64,000 nt of DNA, taken from Bifidobacterium pullorum subsp. gallinarum. Its GTDB lineage: Bacteria; Actinomycetota; Actinomycetes; Actinomycetales; Bifidobacteriaceae. The notes below the pieces were generated by a model. The model saw only the letters and a program-made list of their open reading frames with translations. It did no database searches and was not told the DNA's origin. How positions within the stretch are numbered: the stretch's first letter is position 1; every line of letters begins with the position of its first letter. Positions 18,196-26,806 of this stretch are shown in pieces. The translations under genes were made by a program, and so were the position numbers. The DNA lies in assembly GCF_000741215.1 (NCBI RefSeq), contig NZ_JGYX01000003.1, positions 345-64,344 on the forward strand, read 5' to 3'.

Positions 18196-18855
18196 TCACA
18201 TAGTCCGGTTGACAACCAGCCCGAGCGCCAAGGAAAAGGTATGACAAAAACCAATATAGAGGAGGAAACGGCGAGGTCTCAGCACGATCTTCAAGGCACC
18301 TAGATTGGTGATTTGCGTGGCAGGACCTGCGAGCATCAACAATGCGGCACTGCCGATGCTCATACCGTCCACCAGCCACGCCTGCAGCAGCGGAATCGTT
18401 CCTCCGCCGCAGGCGTAGAGCGGCACTCCGATCGTGGCCGTCATCAGCACGTCCAACGCTTCATCCCCTCTGAACAACGTCGTTATGACTTTCGCCGGCA
18501 CATATCGCCGCAGCAACGCGAACAGCAGGACACCGGCCAGGAAATACCAGCCGCCGTACCATGATACGATCAGCTAGAGTTTGAGCAGGATAGCGCTCCA
18601 TCTTGAAGGCCTCCAACCAGTTACCCCGCATGCCGTTTCCGAAAAAAGGATGCGGCGGTGGGGAATGGAGCCGCACATGCACAGGGGCGGCGTGATATGC
18701 GCACCAATTCGCAGGGTCAACCATGCAGACCGATCTTGCCTAAACGTGCCCAGAATCAACAGACCGCAGCCGTGAGAATCGACATACCGGCTGACGAAAC
18801 CACTGTCCTTAGCAATAGACCGCGACCCGTGCATGTCAGCACGGTCGGACACCAA
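18196..18855 (-). pseudogene. Decayed predicted permease (DUF318/ArsP-like)
   Basis: One frame holds hydrophobic segments typical of a permease: LIVSWYGGWYFLAGVLLFAL, then TATIGVPLYACGGGTIPLLQ, then GSAALLMLAGPATQITNLGA, and the end LGLVVNRTM. An in-frame TAG (18574-18576) separates this from an upstream part containing ITPPLCMCGSIP, and there is no convincing start. The Gly-Pro-Cys-type loops suggest the DUF318/ArsP permease family. A metal-linked role would be speculation. It lies just left of the IS256-type element. Confidence 0.5.
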
Positions 18856-18980
18856 GCAAGGAATCGCCTCATATCAACCCTCTCATTGCTTACACATTTC
18901 CGTCTCCAAGTAGCGGATGACGTTCAGGAACATTCCTCGGACAGACGCTCCACGGTTGCGATCCCATCAGTGACGAACTG

Positions 18981-20336
18981 ATAACGTCCGGTTTGTTGCG
19001 CATTTTGGTTGAGCTTTGAAAGGAGACATGGTCCGTCGCCGGGGTACGATTTCAGTCGCCAAACAATCAATCGCAGTTGGAAAGAGGCGACGGAACCATG
19101 CCGAATCAGATTCTACAGGTCGACGAGAACATGCTCGAGACGAAACTCGACCGTTTGGTCAGCGAGAAGGTCGAGGAGCTGCTGAACGCGATGCTTGACG
19201 CGGAGGCCGACGAGATCACGGGCGCGGCCAGGTACGAGCGGTCCGGGGAACGGAAGGCGTACCGGGCGGGCCACTACGAGCGGAACCTGACCGTGAAGGC
19301 CGGCACCATGACCCTGAAGGTCCCGAAGCTGAAGGGCGCCCTGTTCGAGTCGGCGGTCATCGAACGCTACCGCAGGAGGGAGGAGAGCGTCGAGGAGGCG
19401 CTGATCGACATGTACCTGGCGGGAGTGAGCACGCGTCAGGTCGACGACATCAGCAGGCTTTTGTGGGGAGAGCGCATGCCCTCCCAGACCCTGAGCGACA
19501 AGCTCAAGCGCGTGTACGAGGACATCGACCTGTGGCGGAACAGGCCGTTGGGGCGCGCCTACCCGTATCTGTTCGTGGACGGCGTGTGGCACAAGCGCAC
19601 GTGGGGCGGGAGCGTGGAGAACGTCAGCGTCCTGGTCGCGATCGGCGTGGACGATACCGGCCACCGGGAGGTGATCGGCGTCGCGGAGGGCATGAAGGAG
19701 GACCGCGCCAGCTGGGAGCAGTTCATCAGGTCGATGATCGAACGCGGCCTCAGGGGCGTGCGCCTGGTCGTCGGCGACCGGTGCGCCGGGCTCGTCTCCA
19801 CGGTCAACGCGATGCTGCCGGACGCCAGATACCAGCGGTGCATGGTCCACTTCATGCGCAACGTGCTCTCCAAGGTCAGCCACCGGCACACGGCGTGGGC
19901 CGCGTCGGCGCTCAAGGCCGTGTTCGCCATGGAAAGCCGGGAATCCGCGCTGGAGAAGGCCGGAAGCGTGGCCGCGCAGATGGACGACAGGGGCCTGAAG
20001 GCCGCCGCCTCATGCCTGAGGGAGGGCATGGGCGAGGCCACGACCTACCTGCTCGACGAGTACCCACCGGAACACCGGCGTCGGATCCGCACCAACAACA
20101 TGATCGAACGATTGAACAGGGAGATCCGCAGGAGGACACGTGTGGTCGGCAGCTTCCCGGACGGCAGGAGCGCGCTCATGCTCATCTGCGCGCGCATCCG
20201 CTACGTCACCGCCAACCAATGGTCCACGCGACGCTACCTGGACATGTCCCGGCTCGGTGACACCATGCAGACAACCGACTGAAACCGACCCGGCAACGGG
20301 CCGACCACATTTGCGCAAGACTTCGGGCACAACCGA
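18981..20336 (+). mobile_element. IS256-type insertion sequence (approximate limits)
   Basis: An intact IS256-type transposase is flanked by sequences that share TTGCGCA followed by a TGGT-containing stretch in inverted orientation (near 18995-19010 and 20305-20320), a weak inverted repeat. I could not define an exact target duplication, so the limits are those of the flanking sequences that also occur together at 14213-14268. Confidence 0.55.
19098..20282 (+). CDS. IS256-type (mutator) transposase
   Basis: This is 394 aa from the ATG at 19098 after GGAAAGAGG. It is a mutator-type DDE transposase. The N terminus has ITGAARYERSGERKAYRAGH. The first Asp is in YLFVDGVWHKRTWGG, the second in VVGDRCAGL and the Glu in NNMIERLNREIRRRTRVVG. 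The characteristic C-x2-H motif (RCMVHFMRNVL) is also present. Length and all motifs match a functional family member. It separates the decayed permease from the DUF1349 gene and may be the latest arrival in this region. Confidence 0.95.
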   Translation: MPNQILQVDENMLETKLDRLVSEKVEELLNAMLDAEADEITGAARYERSGERKAYRAGHYERNLTVKAGTMTLKVPKLKGALFESAVIERYRRREESVEEALIDMYLAGVSTRQVDDISRLLWGERMPSQTLSDKLKRVYEDIDLWRNRPLGRAYPYLFVDGVWHKRTWGGSVENVSVLVAIGVDDTGHREVIGVAEGMKEDRASWEQFIRSMIERGLRGVRLVVGDRCAGLVSTVNAMLPDARYQRCMVHFMRNVLSKVSHRHTAWAASALKAVFAMESRESALEKAGSVAAQMDDRGLKAAASCLREGMGEATTYLLDEYPPEHRRRIRTNNMIERLNREIRRRTRVVGSFPDGRSALMLICARIRYVTANQWSTRRYLDMSRLGDTMQTTD

Positions 20337-20366
20337 CGAACTGGTCCCGAAGGTTTCCGCGAGGTG

Positions 20367-20408
20367 CCGGAACTGTAAGACCGGAACCGTAAGACCGGAA
20401 CTGTAGAA
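20367..20408. repeat. Three 14-bp tandem repeats (CCGGAACTGTAAGA)
   Basis: Units start at 20367, 20381 and 20395 with an exact 14-bp period, differing by one to three bases. They lie 77 bp upstream of the DUF1349 start, so they may sit in its promoter or leader. Confidence 0.75.
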
Positions 20409-20484
20409 TGGATGCGGTGCCATATCGGCAAAGGACTGCAACGCCGCTCAGGCAAACGAATTCGACGATTAAGCGAGGTGGCTG

Positions 20485-21090
20485 ATGGATAGCAGCAATT
20501 GGGCGTGGACACGCGAGCCGAAGGACTACGTCATCGGCAACGATCGCATCGAGATCACCACCGCGCCGCACACGGACCTGTGGCAGCGCACCTATTACCA
20601 TTTCCGCAACGACAACGCCCCGGTCCTGCAGATGGAGACCGCTGAGCGGTATTTCAGCTTTGTGGTGAAAACCGATTTCTCCGGAAGCCATCACCGTTTC
20701 GACCAGTGCGGCGTGGTGATGTATCTCGATAGCGAGAACTGGCTGAAGGGTTCCATCGAATACGAGAATGACGAGTTCCAGCACTTGGGCAGCGTGGTGA
20801 CGAACAACGGCTACTCCGACTGGGCGACCACGGCCATTCCCGCCACCATCAAGTCCATGTGGTACCGGTTCAGCCGTCGCGAGGACGACTACTGCATCGA
20901 ATGTTCGCAGGACGGCGTCAACTTCTCGCAGATGCGTATCTGCCATATGGCCAAGGGCGACGGCACCATCCGGTTCGGCGTCTACGCCTGTTCGCCGGAG
21001 GATTCCTCGTTCACCGCGGTCTTCACGAACATGCGGATGACGGACTGCCAGTGGCGGGCGCACGACGGGCAGCAACCCGACGCCGAGTGA
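20485..21090 (+). CDS. DUF1349 concanavalin-A-like protein
   Basis: This is 201 aa with a start after AAGCGAGGTGG. It matches the DUF1349 (REE1-type, concanavalin-A-like beta-sandwich) family, with the typical blocks HTDLWQRTYYHFRNDNAP, FDQCGVVMYLDSENWLKGSI, SMWYRFSRREDDYCIECSQD and GVYACSPEDSSFTAVF. There is no signal peptide, so it is cytosolic. Family members are thought to bind carbohydrates or regulate enzymes, but no reaction is established. It stands alone, downstream of the IS256-type element and a 14-bp repeat. Confidence 0.85.
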   Translation: MDSSNWAWTREPKDYVIGNDRIEITTAPHTDLWQRTYYHFRNDNAPVLQMETAERYFSFVVKTDFSGSHHRFDQCGVVMYLDSENWLKGSIEYENDEFQHLGSVVTNNGYSDWATTAIPATIKSMWYRFSRREDDYCIECSQDGVNFSQMRICHMAKGDGTIRFGVYACSPEDSSFTAVFTNMRMTDCQWRAHDGQQPDAE

Positions 21091-21247
21091 TTATCAATAC
21101 AAATCGACAACCCGACATCTCCTAAGAGCAACTTGTAACACAACAGGCAAAACCAAGCGAGTGCTTCGCAGCAAAATCAATGCATGCGGAACACTGTTCG
21201 GTAACAAAATCAAAAACGCTCAAGAATTTGGGGATGTTGCAGAACGC

Positions 21248-21880
21248 TCACAACACAGAATCGTAGAGGTAGTAGGTGGTGGCGGATCCGTCTTTGCCCG
21301 GAACGGTACGTTCGATGCGACGAGTCAACCCTCGGTGATCATAGAAGCCCACGTTGCAGCCCGTGTTGGTGTACAGGAAGTACCGCTGCGCACCGGCTTG
21401 GCGGAACGCCTGTTCCATGCCGTCGAACAGCCGGGCACCAACGCCCGAGCCCTGCATCATACGGTCGAGGATCAGCAGAATCACCTCGGCGTCATAGGTA
21501 TGACCCTGCCGTCGTGCGGTGGCGGACATCAGCTCGCCTTCCACACCGAGCGCCATCAATTCATGGGCACCCCGGCGGCCTTCGGTGGTACGCATCAGTC
21601 GGAGCATGGCCTTGCAGGCGGCCTTATGGTGGCGATTCACAGGAAAACGCCCGCCAGTCTTTCGGTTGATATGCCCGAGCGCCACGCCCACCGCACGCCC
21701 TCGATATTCCGCCACGATGGCCGTGGTGGTGCGGGCCAGGCAAAACTCCAGATCGGCGCGAGCCACCATGGTCTGTACCTGAGGTTCGCTATCGGCATAC
21801 CAGGTGCGGCGCAGCAGATCGACCAGTGCATCGATGTCCGCACGCCGCATCGGCCGCAGACACACGGTATTCAGCGACAT
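21248..21880 (-). CDS. GNAT-family N-acetyltransferase
   Basis: This is 210 aa from the ATG at 21880, chosen because GAAAGGAG lies five bases upstream. The GNAT fold is visible. The N terminus has RPMRRADIDALVDLLRRTWY, and strand beta-4 carries TTAIVAEYRGRAVGVALGH. The acetyl-CoA loop is DRMMQGSGVGARLFDGMEQA, in which QGSGVG fits Q/RxxGxG, followed by RYFLYTNTGCNVGFYDHRG. The acceptor substrate is unknown. A second GNAT gene lies 51 bp upstream on the same strand, so they may be co-transcribed. Confidence 0.85.
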   Translation of the reverse strand: MSLNTVCLRPMRRADIDALVDLLRRTWYADSEPQVQTMVARADLEFCLARTTTAIVAEYRGRAVGVALGHINRKTGGRFPVNRHHKAACKAMLRLMRTTEGRRGAHELMALGVEGELMSATARRQGHTYDAEVILLILDRMMQGSGVGARLFDGMEQAFRQAGAQRYFLYTNTGCNVGFYDHRGLTRRIERTVPGKDGSATTYYLYDSVL

Positions 21881-21931
21881 GCAGGCTCCTTTCCTCGGAT
21901 TTGTTCCGCAATAACCGACCATTGACGGGGA

Positions 21932-22375
21932 TCACAGTTCCTTGCGCAGAACAATCATATCCACCAGCCGAACGCCGCATTCGATAATCGGATGATCGTA
22001 ATGATCCGTGAAGAAATGCTCGATCCTATGGGAGCGAACGAAACCGCACTTCTCATAGAACGGTATCGTCAGAGGGCTGTCGCCCGTGCCGACCTGCAGT
22101 ACGGAATATCGCCCCTTACACGTTCGCGCCACAAAATCGAGCAAGGCCCTCCCGTATCCGAGCCCGTGACATTCCGGAACGACGGCGATGTTTTTGATCT
22201 CCAGAACGCCATCGCCCTCATCCGTTACCACGCATTCGGCTTTCACACCATTATCGTCAAGCACATACATGACGCCACGCTCAAGATATCGGCCCACCAT
22301 GCTCTCCTGTTCATCGGCGAGCAGCAGCAATGGAAGGAAACGCTTCCTATCACCGGTTATCTCTCTGATTTCCAT
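21932..22375 (-). CDS. Small GNAT-family N-acetyltransferase
   Basis: This is 147 aa. GNAT motif A is clear: LEIKNIAVVPECHGLGYGRALLDF contains CHGLGYG (Q/RxxGxG type), and motif B is GTGDSPLTIPFYEKCGF. The end, HFFTDHYDHPIIECGVRLVDM, resembles a branch of small GNATs that act on small molecules or proteins. It is the first gene of a probable two-gene GNAT unit with 21248-21880. No substrate can be assigned. Confidence 0.85.
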   Translation of the reverse strand: MEIREITGDRKRFLPLLLLADEQESMVGRYLERGVMYVLDDNGVKAECVVTDEGDGVLEIKNIAVVPECHGLGYGRALLDFVARTCKGRYSVLQVGTGDSPLTIPFYEKCGFVRSHRIEHFFTDHYDHPIIECGVRLVDMIVLRKEL

Positions 22376-22450
22376 AACGGTTCACCATCTCATGGACACA
22401 TTCGATCAACAATCCATCATACGGTTCGCCAATCTCAGCCAGGACACGAC

Positions 22451-22593
22451 TCAGTGGGCGGATTATGCGTTCAGTGGGCGGGTCATCATGGATGACCAAA
22501 GTCCGAAGGCTCAGCAATCAAGCCATTCCGCCGGTTAGGCGACGGCGCATGTCGTCGACCATCCGCCCACTGAAGCGTGAACCCGCCCACTGA
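22451..22593. repeat. Paired direct and inverted copies of TCAGTGGGCGG
   Basis: TCAGTGGGCGG occurs twice on the plus strand (22451-22461 and 22471-22481), and its reverse complement CCGCCCACTGA twice (22563-22573 and 22583-22593), each pair 20 bp apart. Together they form a large imperfect inverted repeat with an 80-bp loop upstream of the small GNAT gene. A further copy lies at 24786-24796, at the 3' end of the MFS gene. Confidence 0.75.
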
Positions 22594-22622
22594 AGACCTC
22601 AGTGTCCGACAGCAGCCGGTGG

Positions 22623-22810
22623 GGAATGCCCGATAATACAAGGATGCATTCGGCAGGAAACAGCTGACGTGATACGAACGGAAATGTCCGTCAACGCAAG
22701 GATGTCCTCGGCGGGGAAAGCATCCGGCACGATACGAGTAGGAATGTCCGCCAATGCGAGAATGCCCCGCAGCGCCACCCTCACACATGCAGCGCGATAC
22801 GATGGAAATA
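22623..22810. repeat. Three imperfect ~60-bp tandem repeats
   Basis: Copies start near 22623, 22681 and 22740, each with GGAATGTCCG or a variant, then AATGCGAGAATG or a variant, and ending in GATACGA (22671, 22731, 22796). A fourth copy is cut short at GAAATACC. They lie directly upstream of the Imm-5-like gene and are probably non-coding; they may be its leader or promoter. Confidence 0.7.
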
Positions 22811-22847
22811 CCACCATGGCGTCAATGATTCGGCGAAGGAGCATGAC

Positions 22848-23387
22848 ATGGCCAAGCTGCGCAAGATGCTGGGCGATCCCACCGGGCCGCGGGCCAAGGC
22901 GCTGATGGCGCTGATCGATACGCAGAGCGCCTCCACGTTGGGTCGTTGGGCTGCCGCATACGCCGAGGAACGGTATCTGCCGATACTAAGCCGCCGCCGC
23001 TCAGGACAGCCCGTGGACGACCGGTTCGCCACGGCCATCAAGCAGGCGATCGCCTGTGCCGACGGCAACGCCACGCTGAAGGACGCCAAGCCCGCATTGA
23101 GAGCGGCGCTGGCCGCCGCCCGCGAGACAGGTGACGCCGACCCGGTGGCGCAGGCCGCCGCCCGTGCCATCAGCACGGCCTGCGGTGTGATTCAGACGCC
23201 GACGAATGCCCTTGGCTTCGCCTTCTATGGCGCGGCGGCCGCGGCGTACGACCAGGCCGGGCTATCCGCCGACTCGGCGGAGTATGAGCGTCTGGCGGAT
23301 ATGGAATTCGATCGGATCATCGCGTCATTGCGGCATGCGGCCGTTGATGATGAGCCGCACCCTGTCAAGGTGCGGTGGAACTGCTGA
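22848..23387 (+). CDS. Imm-5-like putative immunity protein
   Basis: This is 179 aa with a start after CGAAGGAGCATGAC. It is an alanine-rich all-helical protein: LGRWAAAYAEERYLPI, then DDRFATAIKQAIACADG, LKDAKPALRAALAAARETGD and AQAAARAISTACG. This spacing of short helices is typical of the Imm-5-like putative immunity family linked to polymorphic toxins. No toxin gene is adjacent, so it may be an orphan immunity gene protecting against a neighbour strain's effector, or may have another role. The functional label rests on family resemblance only. Confidence 0.65.
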   Translation: MAKLRKMLGDPTGPRAKALMALIDTQSASTLGRWAAAYAEERYLPILSRRRSGQPVDDRFATAIKQAIACADGNATLKDAKPALRAALAAARETGDADPVAQAAARAISTACGVIQTPTNALGFAFYGAAAAAYDQAGLSADSAEYERLADMEFDRIIASLRHAAVDDEPHPVKVRWNC

Positions 23388-23438
23388 GCCGAGGTTGGCG
23401 ACGCCACTAACGCAGATAACCGCGCGGGTGCACGACGA

Positions 23439-23678
23439 TTACAGCAACGCCGTCAATTCCAGCAACGCCGGGCCGGCGATGACGCCGCCAACCAGCGTCA
23501 GCAGCATGCCCAGGAACACCATCGGACGGGCCGGCCCCTCCGACCAGCCTTGCTGATGGCGGAGCGTCCGCACGCCATAGGCAATGCCGGCCACACCGAA
23601 TGACGCCAACCCCATCAGCAGCATCGGACCGCCCAACACCAGCAGTCCCATTTGAGAGAACAGATTGAGATCCAACAT
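23439..23678 (-). CDS. Small two-TM membrane protein
   Basis: The start at 23678 is chosen because GGAAAGGA lies eight bases upstream; a longer frame exists. At 79 aa it has two hydrophobic segments, QMGLLVLGGPMLLMGLASFG and FLGMLLTLVGGVIAGPALLE, joined by a short basic loop (RTLRHQQGW), so it is an inner-membrane protein. I do not recognise the family. Confidence 0.65.
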   Translation of the reverse strand: MLDLNLFSQMGLLVLGGPMLLMGLASFGVAGIAYGVRTLRHQQGWSEGPARPMVFLGMLLTLVGGVIAGPALLELTALL

Positions 23679-23813
23679 GGTCATGTTCCTTTCCTGGTCG
23701 TCGATGAGTCCGAATCGTTGCTGTATGACTTCAGCATCCCGCATATCGTGCCGATTCTCATTCATGCGTCGGAATGACCTTTCATATTCCGGCATGTCGC
23801 ACCGCCCCGCCAC

Positions 23814-24226
23814 TCATCCTTAAGGATTACGGGTATCCCCCATCGCCCCGGTCCGCTCCGCTAGACCAAATCCGCACGTTCCATCACGAAACAGCACACG
23901 CAATTCACAAATGCCCCGACCAAATAACACATGATTCAAACACGACACGAATGAACATCACTTGTGTTTCGTTTTCAAAAAAATAACACGTTTTTTTGCG
24001 GCCCGAAATTCCGCGGAATACGCGCGCCCACAGCTCCCGATAACGCAAACAATCGCATGTTCACTTAATTATCCCCGTCGCGAAGGTGCTATTGTTAAAC
24101 ACGTAAGCCATACGGCGGACACCACAGACTTCTTGTGAAGTTCACAACATAAAATGTTCGTTTCACCCGACGAAACGAACACAATACCAGTCATCGCGGC
24201 GACGCGATGACAGAAAGGCAAGAACC
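23814..24226 (+). promoter_or_regulatory. Regulatory region with two perfect inverted repeats upstream of 24227
   Basis: This 413-bp gap is unusually AT-rich around 23930-23990. It contains TTGTGAAGTTCACAA (24133-24147, a 7-1-7 palindrome) and TGTTCGTTTC with GAAACGAACA (24155-24181, 10-bp arms, 7-base loop). Both lie 45-95 bp before the next start and look like an operator and a leader hairpin. A possible -10 (TATTGT) is near 24091. No gene is seen. Confidence 0.6.
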
Positions 24227-24649
24227 ATGGCAGACGATAAGAAGGTCATCACCGTCAACCTCTCGATGTTCGGTCAGGACGCCGCCGCCAAGACCGCGGC
24301 CGCCAACAAGGTGGCCAAGGAGCTGGGCATCAGCGACGAGGCCCTGGCTCAGGTCGAGGAATTCAAGCAGCAGCTCACCCTGCATGACGCCTGGGATCTG
24401 CCGTTCATGGGCTATGTGAACGAGGACGGCTATGGCTACGCCTACGTGCCGGACGCCGCCATCTGCACCGTGCCCTACTGGGATGCCCATCAGGCGTTCC
24501 TGGATCTGCCGTATGACGTGCAGACCGCGTTCGCGATCCGCATGCTCTTCACCCACCGCCCGGTCGACCGCTATGGCGCGGACATGTTCCTGCACTATCA
24601 GCGCGGCATCAACGTCAAGTGGGAGGGCGAAGGCGCCAACGAGTACTGA
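24227..24649 (+). CDS. Conserved hypothetical protein (140 aa)
   Basis: The start follows AGAAAGGCAAGAACC. It is a soluble acidic protein. The N-terminal half is alanine/lysine rich and probably helical (AAAKTAAANKVAKELGIS), followed by an aromatic-rich part (AWDLPFMGYVNEDGYGYAYV, then VPYWDAHQAF). No signal peptide or membrane segment is present. I do not recognise the family. Codon use and a strong terminator suggest it is a well-expressed native gene. The two inverted repeats upstream suggest tight regulation. Confidence 0.75.
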   Translation: MADDKKVITVNLSMFGQDAAAKTAAANKVAKELGISDEALAQVEEFKQQLTLHDAWDLPFMGYVNEDGYGYAYVPDAAICTVPYWDAHQAFLDLPYDVQTAFAIRMLFTHRPVDRYGADMFLHYQRGINVKWEGEGANEY

Positions 24650-24719
24650 TCCCGACGCCAAGGCTGCGGGCCAACACCCAGTCCGGGAGCCAAGGGCTGA
24701 GAGAGCAGAGAGATAGACG

Positions 24720-24770
24720 AGGGCCGGTTTCCGGCGCAATGGCGCGCTGGAAACCGGCCCTTACTTTTCG
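24720..24770 (+). terminator. Terminator between the hypothetical gene and the MFS gene
   Basis: The long stem AGGGCCGGTTTCC pairs with GGAAACCGGCCCT (24720-24761, with an inner GGCGC/GCGC part), followed by TTACTTTT. It lies between convergent genes and could serve both. Confidence 0.85.
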
Positions 24771-24785
24771 CCGCAGGCTACTCCG

Positions 24786-26282
24786 TCAGTGGGCGGAGCG
24801 GGATGCCCGGCCCCGCAGCCGGAAGGCCATGGCCAGGCAGACCACGGACAGGGCGCAGATGGCGGTCATGACGGCGAAGGTCCAGGCGCCGCCGACCGCG
24901 GTGGCGTGAGCGAACTCCGGCGAGCCCTCCTCGCCGGAACCGGCCTGCGCCACCGACAGGATGGTGGAGAACAGCGCGGTGCCGGCCGCGCCGCCGAACT
25001 GCATGGAGGTCTGGAACACGGCGTTGCCGTCCGGGGTGAACGCCGGGGGCACCTCGCGCAGCGCACTGGTCATGATGTTCGAGAATTCAAGCGCATAGCT
25101 CAGCCCGAAGATGAAGTACAGTCCAGCCAGCAACGCGGGCGTCAGATGCATCGAGCACACCAGCAGCAGCACCGTGGCGAACGTCGCCACCGCGAACGCG
25201 GTCAGAATCGGTCGGGTCGGACCGAACTTGTCATACAGCATGCCGCCGATCGGAGCGCAGAACGCGCCGATCAGCGCACCCGGCAGCACCAGCGCGCCGG
25301 CCACGAACGCGTCGGTGCCCAACGACAGCTGCGCCAGATTGGTGATCACATAGCCGAAGCCGATGCCGACCATCGGCAGGATCGCATACGGCAGCAGATG
25401 CAGCAGCACAATGCGATTACGCAGGAATCCGAGTCGGATCAGCGGCGAGAACGAACGACGCGACGACCAGCCGAAGAACAGCAGCGATCCGATACCCGCC
25501 ACCAGGCTCACCACGGCGACCAACGCGGGCATCGTCATCTCGCCGCCGCTGACGGCCGCGCCGACCGCCACGCCGGCCTGGTTGAGGAACATGATCAGAC
25601 CGCACAGCGCCAGCACGATCGCCACGAACTGCAGCGGGTTGAGCACGGCATCCTCGGTCGGGTGCTTCTGCTGGATGCACTTCAGGCCGACCGGCAGCGA
25701 GATCAGCAGGATGATCGGGATCACGATCACGAAGATCGCCCGCCACGGCAGCACGCTGGTCACCGCGCCGCCGACGGTCGGGCCGATGGCCGGCGCCACG
25801 GTGATCACCAGCGAGCCGACGCCCATCAGCCGCCCCACCTTGGAGCGCGGCGACTGTTCCAGAATGATGTTCATCATCAGCGGCGTGGCCATGCCCGAGC
25901 CGATGCCCTGGATCACGCGCGCGGCGAGGATCAGCGGGAACGCCTGCGCCACGATCATGATCAGCGAGCCCAGCACGGCCAGCACCACGGCGGCCACGAA
26001 GATCGTCTTGTTCCTGAACCGTCGTTTGATGAATGACGACAGCGGCATGGTGGCCGCCACGGCCAGCAGGTAGATGGTGGTGATCCACTGCACGGTGGCG
26101 GTGTCCACATTGAATTCCCGCATCAGCTGCGGGAACAGCACGGTCATTACGGTTTCGGTCAGGATGCCGATGAAGGCCAGTGATCCGACCGCCACGATGG
26201 CGCCGATCAGCTTCATCGGAATGCGTTCGTCGGCCGCCGCTCCCCCAGCGGTGGTCGCTGCTGTTGTCTCACACATCTCCAC
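24786..26282 (-). CDS. MFS drug exporter, DHA2 (EmrB/QacA) type
   Basis: This is 498 aa with a GTG start at 26282, seven bases after AGGAG. It is a polytopic inner-membrane protein with about 14 hydrophobic helices. The N-terminal half has the DHA2 features: VQWITTIYLLAVAATMPLS (helix 2), the loop RRFRNKTIF, RVIQGIGSGM, and motif C as APAIGPTVGGAV. It probably exports drugs or other small hydrophobic compounds using the proton gradient; the substrate is unknown. It is convergent with the 24227 gene. Confidence 0.9.
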   Translation of the reverse strand: MEMCETTAATTAGGAAADERIPMKLIGAIVAVGSLAFIGILTETVMTVLFPQLMREFNVDTATVQWITTIYLLAVAATMPLSSFIKRRFRNKTIFVAAVVLAVLGSLIMIVAQAFPLILAARVIQGIGSGMATPLMMNIILEQSPRSKVGRLMGVGSLVITVAPAIGPTVGGAVTSVLPWRAIFVIVIPIILLISLPVGLKCIQQKHPTEDAVLNPLQFVAIVLALCGLIMFLNQAGVAVGAAVSGGEMTMPALVAVVSLVAGIGSLLFFGWSSRRSFSPLIRLGFLRNRIVLLHLLPYAILPMVGIGFGYVITNLAQLSLGTDAFVAGALVLPGALIGAFCAPIGGMLYDKFGPTRPILTAFAVATFATVLLLVCSMHLTPALLAGLYFIFGLSYALEFSNIMTSALREVPPAFTPDGNAVFQTSMQFGGAAGTALFSTILSVAQAGSGEEGSPEFAHATAVGGAWTFAVMTAICALSVVCLAMAFRLRGRASRSAH

Positions 26283-26526
26283 GGTTTCACTCCTCTTATC
26301 TTGTCTCCCGCTCCCGGCGGGCCGACATATGAGTGTAATCGACTGCGGGACTATGTTTCATATGCTGGAATGCATAAATGGACGGCCGCCGTGGCCGGCG
26401 AGCCGTCCGTGGCCATCTACACGAATGCACCGCCCCGCACAAGCGAAACATCGCTGTCCAAAAACAGTTCATGCCCATGGACATGTTCCTGGGTGGCACG
26501 GGCGAGCGGGCAACCCGCATCGCATG

Positions 26527-26781
26527 CTATTCGATAAGGCCCAGTTCCTTGAGCTTGCCGGTCAGCTGCGGATTCGTCGGTTCCACGAACACCGTGCCAT
26601 CCTCGAACAGCAGCACTGGGATGTGCTTCTGCCCGCTGATCTGCTCGGCCCGCTCGGCCGCACCCTCCTCGGATTCGATGTCATGGTGGTTGTAAGCCAC
26701 ATGGTACCGGTCCAGCACCTGCTTGGCGCGACGGCAGTCGCCGCACCATTCGGCGCCGTAGAATTCGATTGTCGATGCCAT
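26527..26781 (-). CDS. Glutaredoxin-like protein with CxxC
   Basis: This is 84 aa from the ATG at 26781, preceded by AAGGAGGAGCT. It has the thioredoxin/glutaredoxin fold with active site GAEWCGDCRRAK (both cysteines present), the cis-Pro loop HIPVLLFEDGTVFVEP and the end TGKLKELGL. It is similar to the actinobacterial mycoredoxin/glutaredoxin class that reduces thiol disulfides; the partner thiol in bifidobacteria is not established. Upstream palindromes (26807-26845) suggest repressor control. Confidence 0.85.
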   Translation of the reverse strand: MASTIEFYGAEWCGDCRRAKQVLDRYHVAYNHHDIESEEGAAERAEQISGQKHIPVLLFEDGTVFVEPTNPQLTGKLKELGLIE

Positions 26782-26806
26782 AGCTCCTCCTTGTCTCACG
26801 ACGCAT

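Noticed and set aside
22623..22810. Possible CRISPR array or tRNA cluster
   Set aside because: Repeats are imperfect over their full 60 bp rather than split into repeat and spacer, and no cloverleaf or cas gene is visible.
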